The translations under genes were made by a program, and so were the position numbers. Of a stretch of DNA of 64,000 nt, positions 47,237-57,602 are shown one piece after another. Numbering within the stretch: position 1 is the first letter of the stretch; each line of letters begins with the position of its first letter. The notes under the pieces are model-generated. The model ran no database searches. It was given only the letters and a program-made list of their open reading frames with translations, and had not been told where the DNA came from. Source of the stretch: Emergomyces orientalis (Eukaryota > Ascomycota > Eurotiomycetes > Onygenales > Ajellomycetaceae); contig MOWL01000089.1 of the NCBI GenBank assembly GCA_002110485.1, forward strand, positions 62,001-126,000. Reading direction: 5' to 3'.

Positions 47237-47482
47237 AAGGCAACTGGTATCTCATTGTGACGGCGTCTACATACATTAATCGTCCCCATCAACTACTCGC
47301 CGTACTGCTCGTCCGCCCACCCCATATTCTATTCGGTTCCGATATCACCGCATTCGTAAAAAAATAGACAACAAAGGAAATAAAGGAATGACACAAGGAA
47401 ATCCGCCCCTTGACACCACCTGGCACCTGCCTACCAGCACCACATCCACACGTATTCATAAGTTCGACTTATTTGATATCTA

Positions 47483-47698
47483 TCAATCATCATCTGACGC
47501 CTCCCGCAACTTCTCTTCCTGTTTGGCAAGACGGGCGTCCCAATAAGCGGTATCCGCCCCTAAATCGCCCCCCACAATGTCTTCAAGGCGAACGTGGCCA
47601 GGCAGGCGAAAAAACCGGCTATCCTTAACTGCGTCTACCGCAGACGCCACAGTCCCCACGAATTCGGCCATCGCCTCGAATTCGCCAGCGGACACCAT
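47483..47698 (-). CDS. Small antisense ORF at the 3' end of element B (71 aa)
   Basis: ATG 47698 to TGA 47483. The product (FEAMAEFVGTVASAVDAVKD, then FFRLPGHVRLEDIVGG, ending in an acidic tail) has balanced composition and looks coding rather than random. It lies in the 540-bp gap between pol and the 3' LTR on the opposite strand. No family is recognised. Its placement parallels the antisense ORF of element A. Confidence 0.4.
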   Translation of the reverse strand: MVSAGEFEAMAEFVGTVASAVDAVKDSRFFRLPGHVRLEDIVGGDLGADTAYWDARLAKQEEKLREASDDD

Positions 47699-47763
47699 TC
47701 CTATTTAAGCCTAGCGCCCATATTTTCTCGGGTTCTTCCGAACCTTCTTCCGACGCCCATCCT

Positions 47764-47779
47764 TTTCCGCGAGGGGGAC
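47764..47779 (+). other. Element B polypurine tract
   Basis: GCGAGGGGGAC directly precedes the 3' LTR at 47780, as expected for plus-strand priming. Confidence 0.55.
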
Positions 47780-48061
47780 TATCGTGGGCAACGCCCACGC
47801 TCCCTAGTACGTTCGCTATATTATATATTCGCCTATATAATCTTATCGCTATAGCTTCGTACGTACCTACCTAGCTATAGCATTACCCTTACCTTCCGCA
47901 GAGCATACGTGCCTACCTACTATATCATTTATCATTCCTTCCGCATGCGGAAGATGCCTGTATTTAGTTATTTATATTCTTCCACTGATTAGCAGTGAAA
48001 GATGAAGAATCAGACATTCTTTTACTACTATTTTGACATATACGTTCTATCGCACGTAGCA
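47780..48061 (+). repeat. Element B 3' LTR
   Basis: Direct repeat of 40239-40520 with one mismatch. It is followed by the target duplication GTTTG. Confidence 0.92.
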
Positions 48062-48066
48062 GTTTG

Positions 48067-50290
48067 CGTGTATTATCTTGTTGATAAGCACTTTTTGCAG
48101 TGGAATATATGCTCACCTGTTCACTTGCAGTACATTGTCCTCTGCAAGTGTTCATAGAATGTCATCAGTGACAGTTATATCTTTTTTCTTCACCTCTGTT
48201 TTTCTTTCTTGTGCAAAAGTGTCAAGATCTTGAGCCTGTTGTAACAAGATGGTGAGGGATTCAGGCATCTCTGCATATGCTGACTCTTCAATAGTGGCCT
48301 TGTTGACCATGATTCGGGGCATGTATTGTTGGCGGAAATAGTTAGAAGCGCTATATTCCGTGCCAGTGTGGCGGGAGTAGTTAGGAGCGCTACTGCCCGT
48401 GCCAGTGTGGCGGGAGTAGTTAGAAGCGCTACTGCCCGTGCCAGGATGCTGTATGATGCGCAATTTAAGAGAAGGATTCGCGCATCTAGCGGTTGAGATT
48501 GATGGTTGAGCGCTGTGCCCGTCATCGTACACCTGTATGCAGTTCACAATAGGTCTCAGTGGTTCGTGGAAGTCTGTGCCCCAACCTAGTTCGACTTCAT
48601 GTCTGATTTTTTGTTGCAGAGTAGGTAACATGATCTCTCCATGAAAAGAGTCATTGTAATCTGCACAGTGACTGGGTGCATCTGCGGGGTTCTTATCCCC
48701 TGGGCGGTGCAGTAGTGTGAAATCATACACTGAAAGCACTTTCACTCATCTGGCTTGACATCTGTTGAGTGCCTTAGTCATCATAAAGTACTGTAGATTG
48801 GCATGATCAGACCAGACTTGAACTGAATATTGACTTCCCTTCAAATAGTGTCTTCAGTTCTTGAAGGCTGCGACAATAGCTAGAAGCTCTTTGTCATGAG
48901 TATCATATCATGTCTCTGCGTCGATGAGTTTGCGGGACCAATAGACTATGGGGTGCCAAAGGCCATCATCTGAGAGTTGTGATATGATAGCAGCTACTGT
49001 GAAGAAGAATGCATCAGGTTCAATCTGAATACATTTTGCGGGGTTGAAATGTGCAAGAAGCAGTGCAGTGATAAAGCATTTCTTGAGTTCACTAAATATG
49101 CATTCTATCTTATCATTTTACATGAATTGTGGTTTCTTCTCTCCTTTCTTGTAGCCTTTGGTGAGATCAAAGAGGGCTGCAGCAATGCAAGAGTAAGAAT
49201 GAATGAAGTATCAGTAAAAGTTTACAAAGTCTAAGAAGAATTGCACTTCTTTGACTGTGATTGAAGTAGATCACTCAAGAATGATGATTACTCTTTTCAG
49301 CTTCATTTCAATTCTGTCAGGCTCTATAATAAAGCCAAGAAAGGAGGTTTTGTCTGTTATGAACTTGCACTTGATGTGTTTCATGAAGAGTCTTGCATGC
49401 TGCAAGTATTCAAGCATCTGTTGAACATGTGTTTTGTGCATTTCTATTGAATTTGAGTATATGAGAATATCATCTAGATAGACAACACAACATATATCAA
49501 GAAGATCTGACAAAGCATTATTTATATAGACTTGGAATGTTGCAGGTGTGTTTGCAAGTCTGAAAGGCATTACAATGTACTCAAAGTGCCTGTAGTGGGT
49601 GTGGAAGGCAGACTTCCAGCAATCTTGTTTCACTATGAGTATGTGGTAGTAGGCATCACGAAGGTCAAGTTTGGTGAACACTTGAGCACTGGAGAGTCTG
49701 TCAAGTAGTTCACTAACAAGAGAAAGAGGGTACCAATTCTTGAGTGTGATCCAGTTTAGGCCCCTGTAGTCCACACAGAGTTGTAGACCACCATCCTTCT
49801 TTGAAACAAAGAGTATTGGGGCGCCTGCTGGGCTCTTTGATGGTTGTATCCAACCTTTCACTAGAGCGCTATTTATATACTCCCTTAGTGTAGAGAGTTC
49901 TGTTTCAGAGAGATTATAGATAGACATAAAAGAAGAAGTTGTGCCAGGTTCAGTATCAATGTGGTGTTCCGCATCTTCTGACACTGTTGCGCTCGAAGCG
50001 GCTTCTTCTGAGAACAATTGTGCATATGGCATGACATAGTCAAGTAGCCCGGTCGGTATATCCGTGTATGCGGCCATGTTTGCTGCAATTGACTTCGTGA
50101 GCGGCTTGAGAGAAGGGGGTGAAGTTGATAGCATTATCACAATTTCAGTCTGTGCCTCTGTGAGAATCTTGTGTGCAGCATCTTCAGCAGAGATTATTTC
50201 AGGTTCATCTTTTACATCTCTGGAGCGGAATGAAAAGTGTCCATCATGCCAATCTATAAGAGAGTTGCTGGCTTGAAGTCAAGAAAAGTC
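48067..50290 (-). pseudogene. Element A pol: RT and RNase H
   Basis: Minus-strand frame. 50140..49271 encodes the RT with LCVDYRGLNWIT, KLDLRDAYYHI and VVYLDDILIYS. After a TGA (expected Trp of ILEW) it continues into RNase H: FLDFVNFY-TGA, DAET-TGA-YDTHDKELLAI, AFKN-TGA-RHYLKGS, DFTLLHRPGDKNPAD. One TAA occurs near 49115. A triplicated 39-bp repeat lies at 48331-48447. The frame runs into element B at 48066. Upstream of the RT a degenerate protease is expected at about 50300-50600; I could not place its catalytic motif with confidence. Confidence 0.8.
48331..48447 (-). repeat. Three 39-bp tandem repeats in element A pol
   Basis: Three in-frame units, 13 codons each (HTGTGSSAPNYSR type), between the RNase H and integrase regions. 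The copies differ by a few substitutions. Confidence 0.8.
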
Positions 50291-50599
50291 TAAGACTAAG
50301 TCATAGCCAGCTATCTTGATGGCGTGGTAGGAGTGTCTCGCTTCTACCACTGTACTGATATGGTCGGTCGCGCTAGTAGCGAGATTGTATTCCCCAAAGA
50401 ATCATATCATGCACCTGTCTATTGATTCAACAGCGCGTGATGTGTGATGTGTTGCTTCCAGATTATTTACTTTGACTCAGAATTCATTGATGAAGTTGAC
50501 TTCAGCTTCTGAATCAATCAGAGTGAGTACTTGTTTCAGCTCTGAAGAAGTTTTTATCTTCACTGAAATAATGAAAGATAGTGAGCTTTTGCATTAACT

Positions 50600-51964
50600 G
50601 AGAGATTCTCAGACAATCATCACAATCTTTATAACTTATCTTAGACATTTTTTGCTGATGTGATAGACTTGTCTCCCTGAGCTTTTGTCTTGCAGTCTGC
50701 AGTGGTGTGATCTATGACAGCTTTATGAAAGTCACATTATTTTCAGAATTCTTGGTTTCTGAGTTGATTGGAATTATCCCACTTTCACTTTTTATTACTG
50801 ATAGAAGCATGGTTAGCATTATCTCTGTTACCTGAGTTTCAGTTAGAGAAGTTATTGCTATTGAAATTAAACTTCTCTTTGATTTTTCTATTTCTCTCTG
50901 GAAGATTGTTTTCAGCTGTAGCTAGTCTTGTCAGAACTGTATCATATTCAAGATCTTCCAGTTTTTCAGTATATTTGTCAAATTCATAATATATTTCAGA
51001 TAGAATCTTCATGTAGAGATGTGCTTTTCAGTGATAGTTCTCATATGAATGACATAGACATTCTTCAACTGCTTGTAGTTGTGTTGTGAATTGATGTACG
51101 GTTTGCGCTTCATGCTGCTCCATTTTAAGATATTGAGCATCTGAGTCGCAGAAGACCTTATCAGGGTCTGTAACTTGCTTCTGCATTCAATCTAAGAAGT
51201 AGTTTCATGAGAGTAGTTTCTGCATATTGTGTGTATGTTGATATCAGTGTTTTTGCAGTTCAGTGTCAAAGTGAGTGACAGCTTCAATGATCTTTCAATG
51301 ATCTGCTTCATTGAAGTATTCCATATCACTGACATGAAAGACTATGACTGATGTTGTGAAGTTTTCAAGTTTCTTCATGCTTTTTGTGCAGAACTTCTCA
51401 ACATCTTTGCACATTGAGTGTTCTGTCATTCCAGAATCCTTCAATTCATCTTGCCATAGGGGTGTTAGACCTAGGAGGGAGCAGTTTGTTAACACCATGC
51501 TTGTTGTCCTGGTTGAGCGAGTGTCTGGTGTCTCAAATGGTAGAGAGTGCATTTTGACGGTGAGAAGGTTCACTATAAGCATCAATTCTTGATAGATTGA
51601 GGTTGCTTGTAGCATTATTTCTAGAAGTCAAATGTGTTTCTTGCTCAGTGTCAATGATAGTTTCTGAACTTGTTTGGAGTTCATTCTCCAGTTGGTGTTG
51701 GAGTGTTGCATGTTGTTTCTGCAAGTTGATCAAGTCTTGTTTTGCTTTTAGAGCCTTGATCTTCTTCATCAACTCTTGTGTTTCAGCTTGGATCGCATCC
51801 TCTTGGTTAGGATTGAGCGTGTCCCGGTGTGGGAGGTTTGCAGATGTCGCAGGGAGCGCGGGGGAAGCTGCTGTATCGCGCTCTAAGCTCGTATTCTCTG
51901 CAGGTGCCGGGGGTGTTGTCGCACGGGGCGTTGTTCGGGGTCGAAGATTGCGTTCAGAGGCCAT
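50600..51964 (-). pseudogene. Element A gag
   Basis: The first frame starts ATG 51964 (ASERNLRPRTTPRATTPP) with a Gln/Leu-rich coiled coil (KKIKALKAKQDLINLQKQ) and ends at 51533. A second frame (51615..51295) then carries the continuation, so a one-base indel near 51540 separates them. The rest of gag continues with several TGA codons toward a CDFHK...DC region near 50700, a likely degenerate zinc knuckle. Confidence 0.65.
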
Positions 51965-52018
51965 GACTGCTAGTTAACTCAACGGACCGTCTCTCAATTG
52001 ATTAGAGCGATTAGAAAC

Positions 52019-52266
52019 TGTGAGGGCGTAGCACTGAATAGACAGCATGAGAAGCTAATAGCAAAGGAATAAGTAATAATAGACAATAGTAGCAAGATAG
52101 GTATATGTTCGTAGTGGTATGTAGTGGTATGTAGCTAATCGCTAACTAAGAGAAGAGTATCAAGAACCGCAGAGGCCTCTGTAGATATATATACATGAGT
52201 GTGTATGTGCGTGGCGCTAGCTAGGCGCTAGCGCCCTAAGCGATGCACTGAGGCTGTGGCATGACA
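52019..52266 (-). repeat. Element A 5' LTR
   Basis: Direct repeat of 37109-37356 (eight transitions apart). It is followed by the target duplication GGCAT at 52267-52271. Confidence 0.92.
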
Positions 52267-52363
52267 GGCATATTCAAATTATTTTCGTTGCGGTGATATT
52301 TTCGTTGCGCTGGCCGCACTCACTAATGGAAGGTTGTGAGTGCGCTTGGCACGGTTAGTATCT

Positions 52364-52440
52364 TGTCATGCCACAAGCCTTAGCGTCTCGCCTATGGCGC
52401 TAGCGCCATACACACACATGTATATAATGTTGGACGTCTG
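52364..52440 (-). repeat. Partial LTR related to element A family
   Basis: TGTCATGCCACAAGCCTTAGC, then GGCGCTAGCGCCATACACACA resembles the first ~75 bases of element A's LTR in reverse orientation with several differences, then diverges. It may be a solo LTR of a sister family; the far end could not be located. Confidence 0.45.
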
Positions 52441-52716
52441 AGTGGTTGTATTGGCAGCTATCTAATGGGGCTATATATGCTGTGTGCGGGGCGCTAGTCC
52501 GTACTAGGAAGCCCACGGCTCCCACACCCCCCCCTGGGACTAGCTACCGTACTGCTAATCCTTCTCAAATCACTCAAATCTGCCATAATAATTAATTACA
52601 AAAACCAGCACCTAGTTTCCTCATTAGGACTAGGCCTGATACATGAAATTACCGTAAAGCAGTGCTCAAATCTTTCAAATCCATCATATCCATTGTATTC
52701 ATATGTATTCATTGTA

Positions 52717-54058
52717 CAGTAGTGGCAAGGAAGTCAACGTACTAAATGGCTCGGCGCCGAGAATGTAGAGATCAACCACCCCCTCTCTTTTTCATATAAA
52801 ACCCCAACCAGGTATCTAATATGACTTTGAATATATGATTTGAATAGCTAGATCAATAAGGCATACCTATATACTCTTTTTTTCTTTTAATATTTTGTTG
52901 AGCCACCTCTAGCCTTGATTACAGCTTTCATTCTCTGTGATATAGATCTTATCAAGTCCTGTATCTTCTCCTGTGTAATACAATCTCATATCATCTGTAA
53001 TTCTTTTCTCATCTCTGCTTCAGAGTGTATTCCACATCTTATCTTTGAGATGCGATGCTTCATAATAGCCCATAAGTTTTCAATAGGATTTAAATCAGGA
53101 CTTTGTGCCGGCCATTTCATACAATCCATCTGCCATTCATTCCCACTCTTTTATCAGCTTAGAGGTATGATATCTGGCCTCATCCTCTGCCCAGAGAGCA
53201 ATTTCACGTTTTTCAAGAATGTGAATATAATGAGGATAGCCATGAAGAAGTATAATCTTGATATACTCCTTGAAATTCATCCGAATATGTGATGGTATGA
53301 AAACAAGCTTAGATTTATGATCCCAGCTTATAGCAGCCCATACACTCACTGATGTACGGCCAGATTTGAAGGTAGGAAGGAGATATCTACTCTCAAATCC
53401 CATACCTTTCGGCCGGCGTACATACTGGCTTGATATATCCAATCCAACCTCAAATATCGCCTCATCAGAATAGCTAACACAGGCATTATCATCATCATCT
53501 CAATTTCTGTGTTGTATATCAAAGGCTCTTCGAATTTCCTTGTGTATAGGCTTTAAATAGGGCTTTTTTCAAGGTTTGAAGGCATATCGTTCATTCTTAT
53601 GAAGATATTGTCTGGCAGTGTATCGGGAAAGGTGATGACCCGATTTGAAAGGTGTGAGGAAGTTGGATAGAGGATGGAACGGATTCTTATCCACTGAGTG
53701 AATAAGATGGCGTTGATCACAAGCAGAGAGCTTAGGAGACCTTCCTGTATGTTTTTTAGAGCTTATTTCCTGCTTCTTCCTGCGTTTTTCACGGTAGATA
53801 ATGGACGATATGGTTGAGCGGGCAGCTCCAAAATCTGAGCAATGGATAGAAATGAGTATTCCCGCTCATGAAGACTTAAAATAGTATTGATAATAGCTGG
53901 AGAGTGTTCCTTACGCAATGTTCTACGTTTGGAGGGCATATTTTGGCTCACAGGGTGGATGTTGGATGGTGGAGGAACCAAGGAAGAAGAGGGGGCATAT
54001 GAGGGGTTCTCAGCGCCGAGCCATTTAGTACGTTGACTTGACTTCCTTGCCACTACTG
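52717..54058 (-). mobile_element. Tc1/mariner element with terminal inverted repeats
   Basis: It is 1342 bp between TA duplications (52715-52716, 54059-54060). The inverted termini begin CAGTAGTGGCAAGGAAGTCA and extend about 45 bp to GGCTCGGCGC(C/T)GAGAA; the right copy has a 5-bp internal duplication (GTCAA). It contains one degenerate transposase gene on the minus strand. A truncated relative is at 16184. Confidence 0.9.
52887..53939 (-). pseudogene. Tc1/mariner transposase, degenerate
   Basis: Starts ATG 53939 and ends TAA 52887. The N-terminal part has a helix-turn-helix-like region (RKEHSPAIINTILSLHERE). The DDE part shows SYSDEAIFEVG, VSVWAAISWDHKSKL, a WAEDEARYHTSK segment and WPAQSPDLNPIENLW. 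At least two frameshifts (one after the N-terminal ~100 codons, one near 53137) and several TGA codons inactivate it. The segment normally reading EDNAPxH reads EDEARYH. Confidence 0.85.
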
Positions 54059-54083
54059 TACCATCATATCCTTCATTAATCTT

Positions 54084-54440
54084 CTATCCTTCCCCCTTTT
54101 GATGATTGTGAGGTTCTGCTTTGTAATAGTAGTGCTGATACTTGGTTTGTTCTTTGATGGCAGTAGTGGTAAATGTAGTAGTCTTGACAGTTGATCTCAT
54201 AGTGGTTCTCGCAGTGGATCTTGCGGTGGTTCTCATGGTGGTTCTCGCGGTGGTTTTCGCAGTGGATGAAGGGTGACTAGGAGCAATGGCTGTGGTAGGT
54301 GTAGTAGTGGCAGTGGCACGCATAGCCAGTTGATCCATCAAATCCTCCAATCCTTCTCTATAGAATCCCGTGGCGTGGTTGACAGAGAATCCGAGTTTCC
54401 ACCCAATCTTTGTATGATCAATTCCATCAATCTGTCTCAT
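54084..54440 (-). CDS. Hypothetical Thr-rich repeat ORF
   Basis: A 118-codon minus frame. The N-terminal third (DHTKIGWKLGFSVNHATGFY) is non-repetitive; the middle is a run of short Thr/Ala/Arg repeats (TARTTMR units) encoded by tandem 12-36-bp repeats at about 54180-54260. No family is recognised and the start is uncertain. It could be the relic of a repetitive gene or a chance frame over a minisatellite. Confidence 0.25.
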   Translation of the reverse strand: MRQIDGIDHTKIGWKLGFSVNHATGFYREGLEDLMDQLAMRATATTTPTTAIAPSHPSSTAKTTARTTMRTTARSTARTTMRSTVKTTTFTTTAIKEQTKYQHYYYKAEPHNHQKGEG

Positions 54441-54619
54441 TTCTCCAGGTATGCCATCATCAAGGTGTTTTCGTTTGTTTGACCTGGTTCACCCCTAGGC
54501 CCAAGGGTGGGTGTATTTTGCCCATATTTGTGCTCATTCTCATTCATATCCATGTTGCTTGCAGGTGTATCCAACAATCCTGCAGTAGCTCACGTTCTTG
54601 GAGGCAATTGTTTACCCCT

Positions 54620-54870
54620 CCTAGTATCAATCTTTTCCCGCGATCAAAGCTTTCAAAACAGTCACTTTTCGTCAGGATCCAGCAGTTGATATAGGAGATG
54701 CCACTCCTTTCCCCGCGAACAAGGCTTTCCAAACAGTCACCTTACATCAGATTCCTAGTGTTTTCCCGCGATCAAAGCTTTCAAACAGTCGCTTTACTTC
54801 AGGATCCAGCAGTTGATATAGAAGATGCCACTCCTTTCTCTGCGATCAAAGCTTTCCTTGCCACCTTCTG
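54620..54870 (+). repeat. Tandem repeats with GCGATCAAAGCTTTC units
   Basis: Four imperfect units, each starting (C/T)GCGA(T/A)CAA(A/G)GCTTTC; two are long and nearly identical (54638- and 54768-), containing CAGGATCCAGCAGTTGATATAG, and two are shorter or divergent. In one plus frame they read as repeats of (A)xKAF and DPAVDIxDATPF, so they may be exon-derived. Confidence 0.6.
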
Positions 54871-57602
54871 TCAGTTATTGGGTATGGGTCGGCGAAACGG
54901 AACATTTTCGAACACTCTTACATCTAAGGTGTTTTCTATGTGGACAATCTTCTAAGATTTTGTGAATGAAGGGTATCTCATACAGAGTGATTGTATTCAC
55001 ATTTCTCAAGCCTTGATCCCTAGCCAATTCATAATTCTAACCCTAGCCTACCTCCAATCCGGTGTTGAGGGTGATGATGTTAAAATATAGAAATGGACGA
55101 GATGTATTCCGTCATATGCGTGGTGAGTGTGTGGTGAGCGTGTGGTGAGTACCTTTCGGGTGGTGTGTCAACTGTGCTGAACATAGGTTCAAAAATGTGG
55201 AATCGCAAAGATTTGACTACCTCATTAGATTGTCCCCAAAAGTATCTGAACGCTGCTTTTTCAATTTTCCAGTCTTTCTTCGGTGGATCGGTACTGTCGA
55301 CTTTGCTAGTTCAAATAGCCTCTCATGGTTTCTTTCTAGGTAGACACATACAAAACGAATTGCAGATTGTTCTTAGCCCGACCTAGAAACCCAATTGTAT
55401 ATGCGTCTTCAAGTTTCACACCGCCCTTTAGATATACAGAGTCAGTTGAAACATTTTGTGAAAAGTGGTAATCCCCTCTCTGCTCTATAAATAAACTGCA
55501 GTGCTTTTCAAATTCCCTGGGTAAAAGCCTTCAAATTCCCAGTTCAAAGATTCAAGACCCCACCTTGAAGGATAATATTCTGATGGCAGAGATCCAAGTG
55601 GAAGAGCATGCAGTCTCATGGTTGAAAACTGAACTTGATTTCAAAAGCAGTAAGTCAGACTCGTTCATTCGGGGATAAATTGAGACCCGTCGCCGTGTCA
55701 ATGGGATTCTCCAGCCTTGTCTTTGCAAAACAGGCACGCTGGAGGTATGCCGTGAACCTGAGGCCCTGGAAACTCAGATGGGCTCTTTTGTAGCAAATCT
55801 GTATATCGCTTCAGTTACATTTCAAAACGAATTCAGGATTTTCTTAGGTCGGGATGATTTCGAATGTATTCCTGATGATGAGTTCCATAATAAAGTACAG
55901 CACAATAAATTAGTTTGAGTGAAATATGGGTAGAATTTCGGAACTTTGATTTCAATTCCGAGGGAATGATGATAGGCATGTCTCTGGTTGTCAGTTTTCG
56001 TCTGCGGTTGGTTACACACTCTAACCATATGTGACGAGAGTTGTTAGGTTGAGCTTTCCGAGGGAGTGTAGACAATTTTTTTTAAAAATATACTTTATGT
56101 TGGAATGGGCGAAGGTGGTTGATTGTTGGAAGAGCTAGTAGCTAGTGGGTGGCTATATAGTGGCCGAGAGGTCACGTGGCCTAGCGGAGAGGCAGTGTGC
56201 CAACACGTTAAAAATTTAATAATTTAATAATTTAATAAAATTTAATAAAATTTAATACAAGAATATTTTTATTATTATAAAGAAGCGGCGCTGCAGAGAA
56301 ACGAACGATGTCGTCGTCTAAAAATCATCGATTTCTAGGGCTATGGAATTCGAGTTTTTGAAAACCGAATCGGAGGTTAATTCCCTGGGTCTAATTATCA
56401 TGCAAATGAGGTGCGTGCTACGGACTATTGTCAATTTGGACGACGATGTACAGTACTAGTACTTGCTGGCCGACCTGCCCAGGAGTTTTGCGGGGCTGGG
56501 CGGAACAGAAGTGGACCGGGCCACAGGATTACTAAACTAACTTACCACTAACTAGTTAACTTACTCCATACAACAGGGGTTTGCTTTGTTTGCACTGAGA
56601 CGTCTACAATTATTACTTGTACTCGTATGTTTAAAATTTGTATATCAAATGTGAAAGAAAATTGAATGCACAAATCAGTGTCAACAACCACCCATTATCC
56701 TTTTGCGATAATAACTATCACTGAGGATACAAATCAGTGGGGCAGCCAAGCACTGATATTCCCAGGTTATTCTAATATCTTGGCAATTCTATCAACGCTC
56801 AACAGGGTCCACCGTGGACAATTCCGTGATTCTTGCTGATAACATGAACCAGTGCGGGGGCACTCAATAACAATCATAAAGAAAAAGGTCAAAGTAGCCG
56901 CGACGGGAGAAACGATTGTGTGCATCCTTGATGTAACATCATCCAGCCCGTCAACATGCGGAGCCCTGATAAAATTGCAGCTATCATAGATTTTCTCTCA
57001 GTTTCCCCTGTCTGGAGCAGCCAACTGCGAAGGCCGGCGGCGTGATATATGCAACACACAACATGAATAACAGGATAGAACTAAGAGTAAACAGAAAGAT
57101 TCTGAAGGAATGGACAGCTTGGCTGCAGCCAGGCGGACAGCGTCAGCAGACGCCTTATGTCAGAGTAAGCTGCCACTCCAAGAATGAGCGAATCTCAGTC
57201 GTTTCCCTGCGCTCAGCAATATAAAGATAAGACAGGCTTCCCCACACTACCTGATCTTACACGCATAAGATTGTTGGTTGCTCTGGCGCTGTCAATAAAC
57301 TTACTCTGAGGGCCGACCCTGCATCGGCTATTCTCTCACCGAGAGGCAGAGCAGAATCGCCTGCAGAATCGCATACCAGGGAGCCTCAGATTGATTCTAA
57401 GTGCCAGATATCTGACCGCGATATTACCCGTTTTCTTCCGCAAGCTTATGAATGGCAATCCTCGGCTGATACCAGGGTTTTCAAGGTGGCACAGGCTCAC
57501 ATGGTCAGCTCGAGTAGCAATATATATTCTTTGAAAGATCGCCCATAGTCCCTTACCTAAATTCTCCGCCCAGGATCCTGTATTTCCATCCCGTGCGGCA
57601 AC
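54871..57602. other. Gene-poor stretch with ORF remnants and AT-rich repeat
   Basis: No intact gene is supported. Around 55550-55910 a plus-strand frame (IQVEEHAVSWLKTELDF..., FVANLYIASVTFQNEF) is interrupted by one TAA and looks like a gene remnant. At 56213-56262 there is a (TTTAATAA)n-like simple repeat. The final kilobase before 57603 should contain the promoter of the transporter gene. Confidence 0.4.

Larger units (their letters stand above)
40239..48061 (+). mobile_element. Ty3/gypsy element B, young insertion within element A
   Basis: 282-bp LTRs at 40239-40520 and 47780-48061 differ at a single base (ACATTCT versus ACGTTCT). Target duplication GTTTG at 40234-40238 and 48062-48066. 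Order: 5' LTR, PBS, leader with eight repeated ATTGG boxes, gag, pol (protease, RT, RNase H, integrase, chromodomain), a 3' region with a small antisense ORF, PPT, 3' LTR. The coding frames carry eight internal TGA and no other lesions. Confidence 0.93.
37109..52266 (-). mobile_element. Ty3/gypsy element A, minus strand, interrupted by element B
   Basis: The boundaries are exact: 248-bp LTRs at 37109-37356 and 52019-52266, TG...CA termini, flanked by the 5-bp duplication GGCAT (37104-37108 and 52267-52271). It reads on the minus strand: gag (51964 downward), RT/RNase H (about 50290-48067), integrase (40238 downward to about 39150). Between integrase and 3' LTR lies a 1.7-kb region with an antisense ORF. 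Element B sits at 40239-48061 with its own target duplication GTTTG. The two LTRs differ at eight sites, all transitions. Confidence 0.9.

Noticed and set aside
52915..53292. A 125-codon plus-strand frame inside the Tc1/mariner element
   Set aside because: It is antisense to the transposase DDE region, whose minus-strand motifs are clear.
54410..54694. Plus-strand frame of 94 codons beside the Thr-rich ORF
   Set aside because: Low complexity, overlaps tandem repeats, no motif; treated as part of the repeat region.
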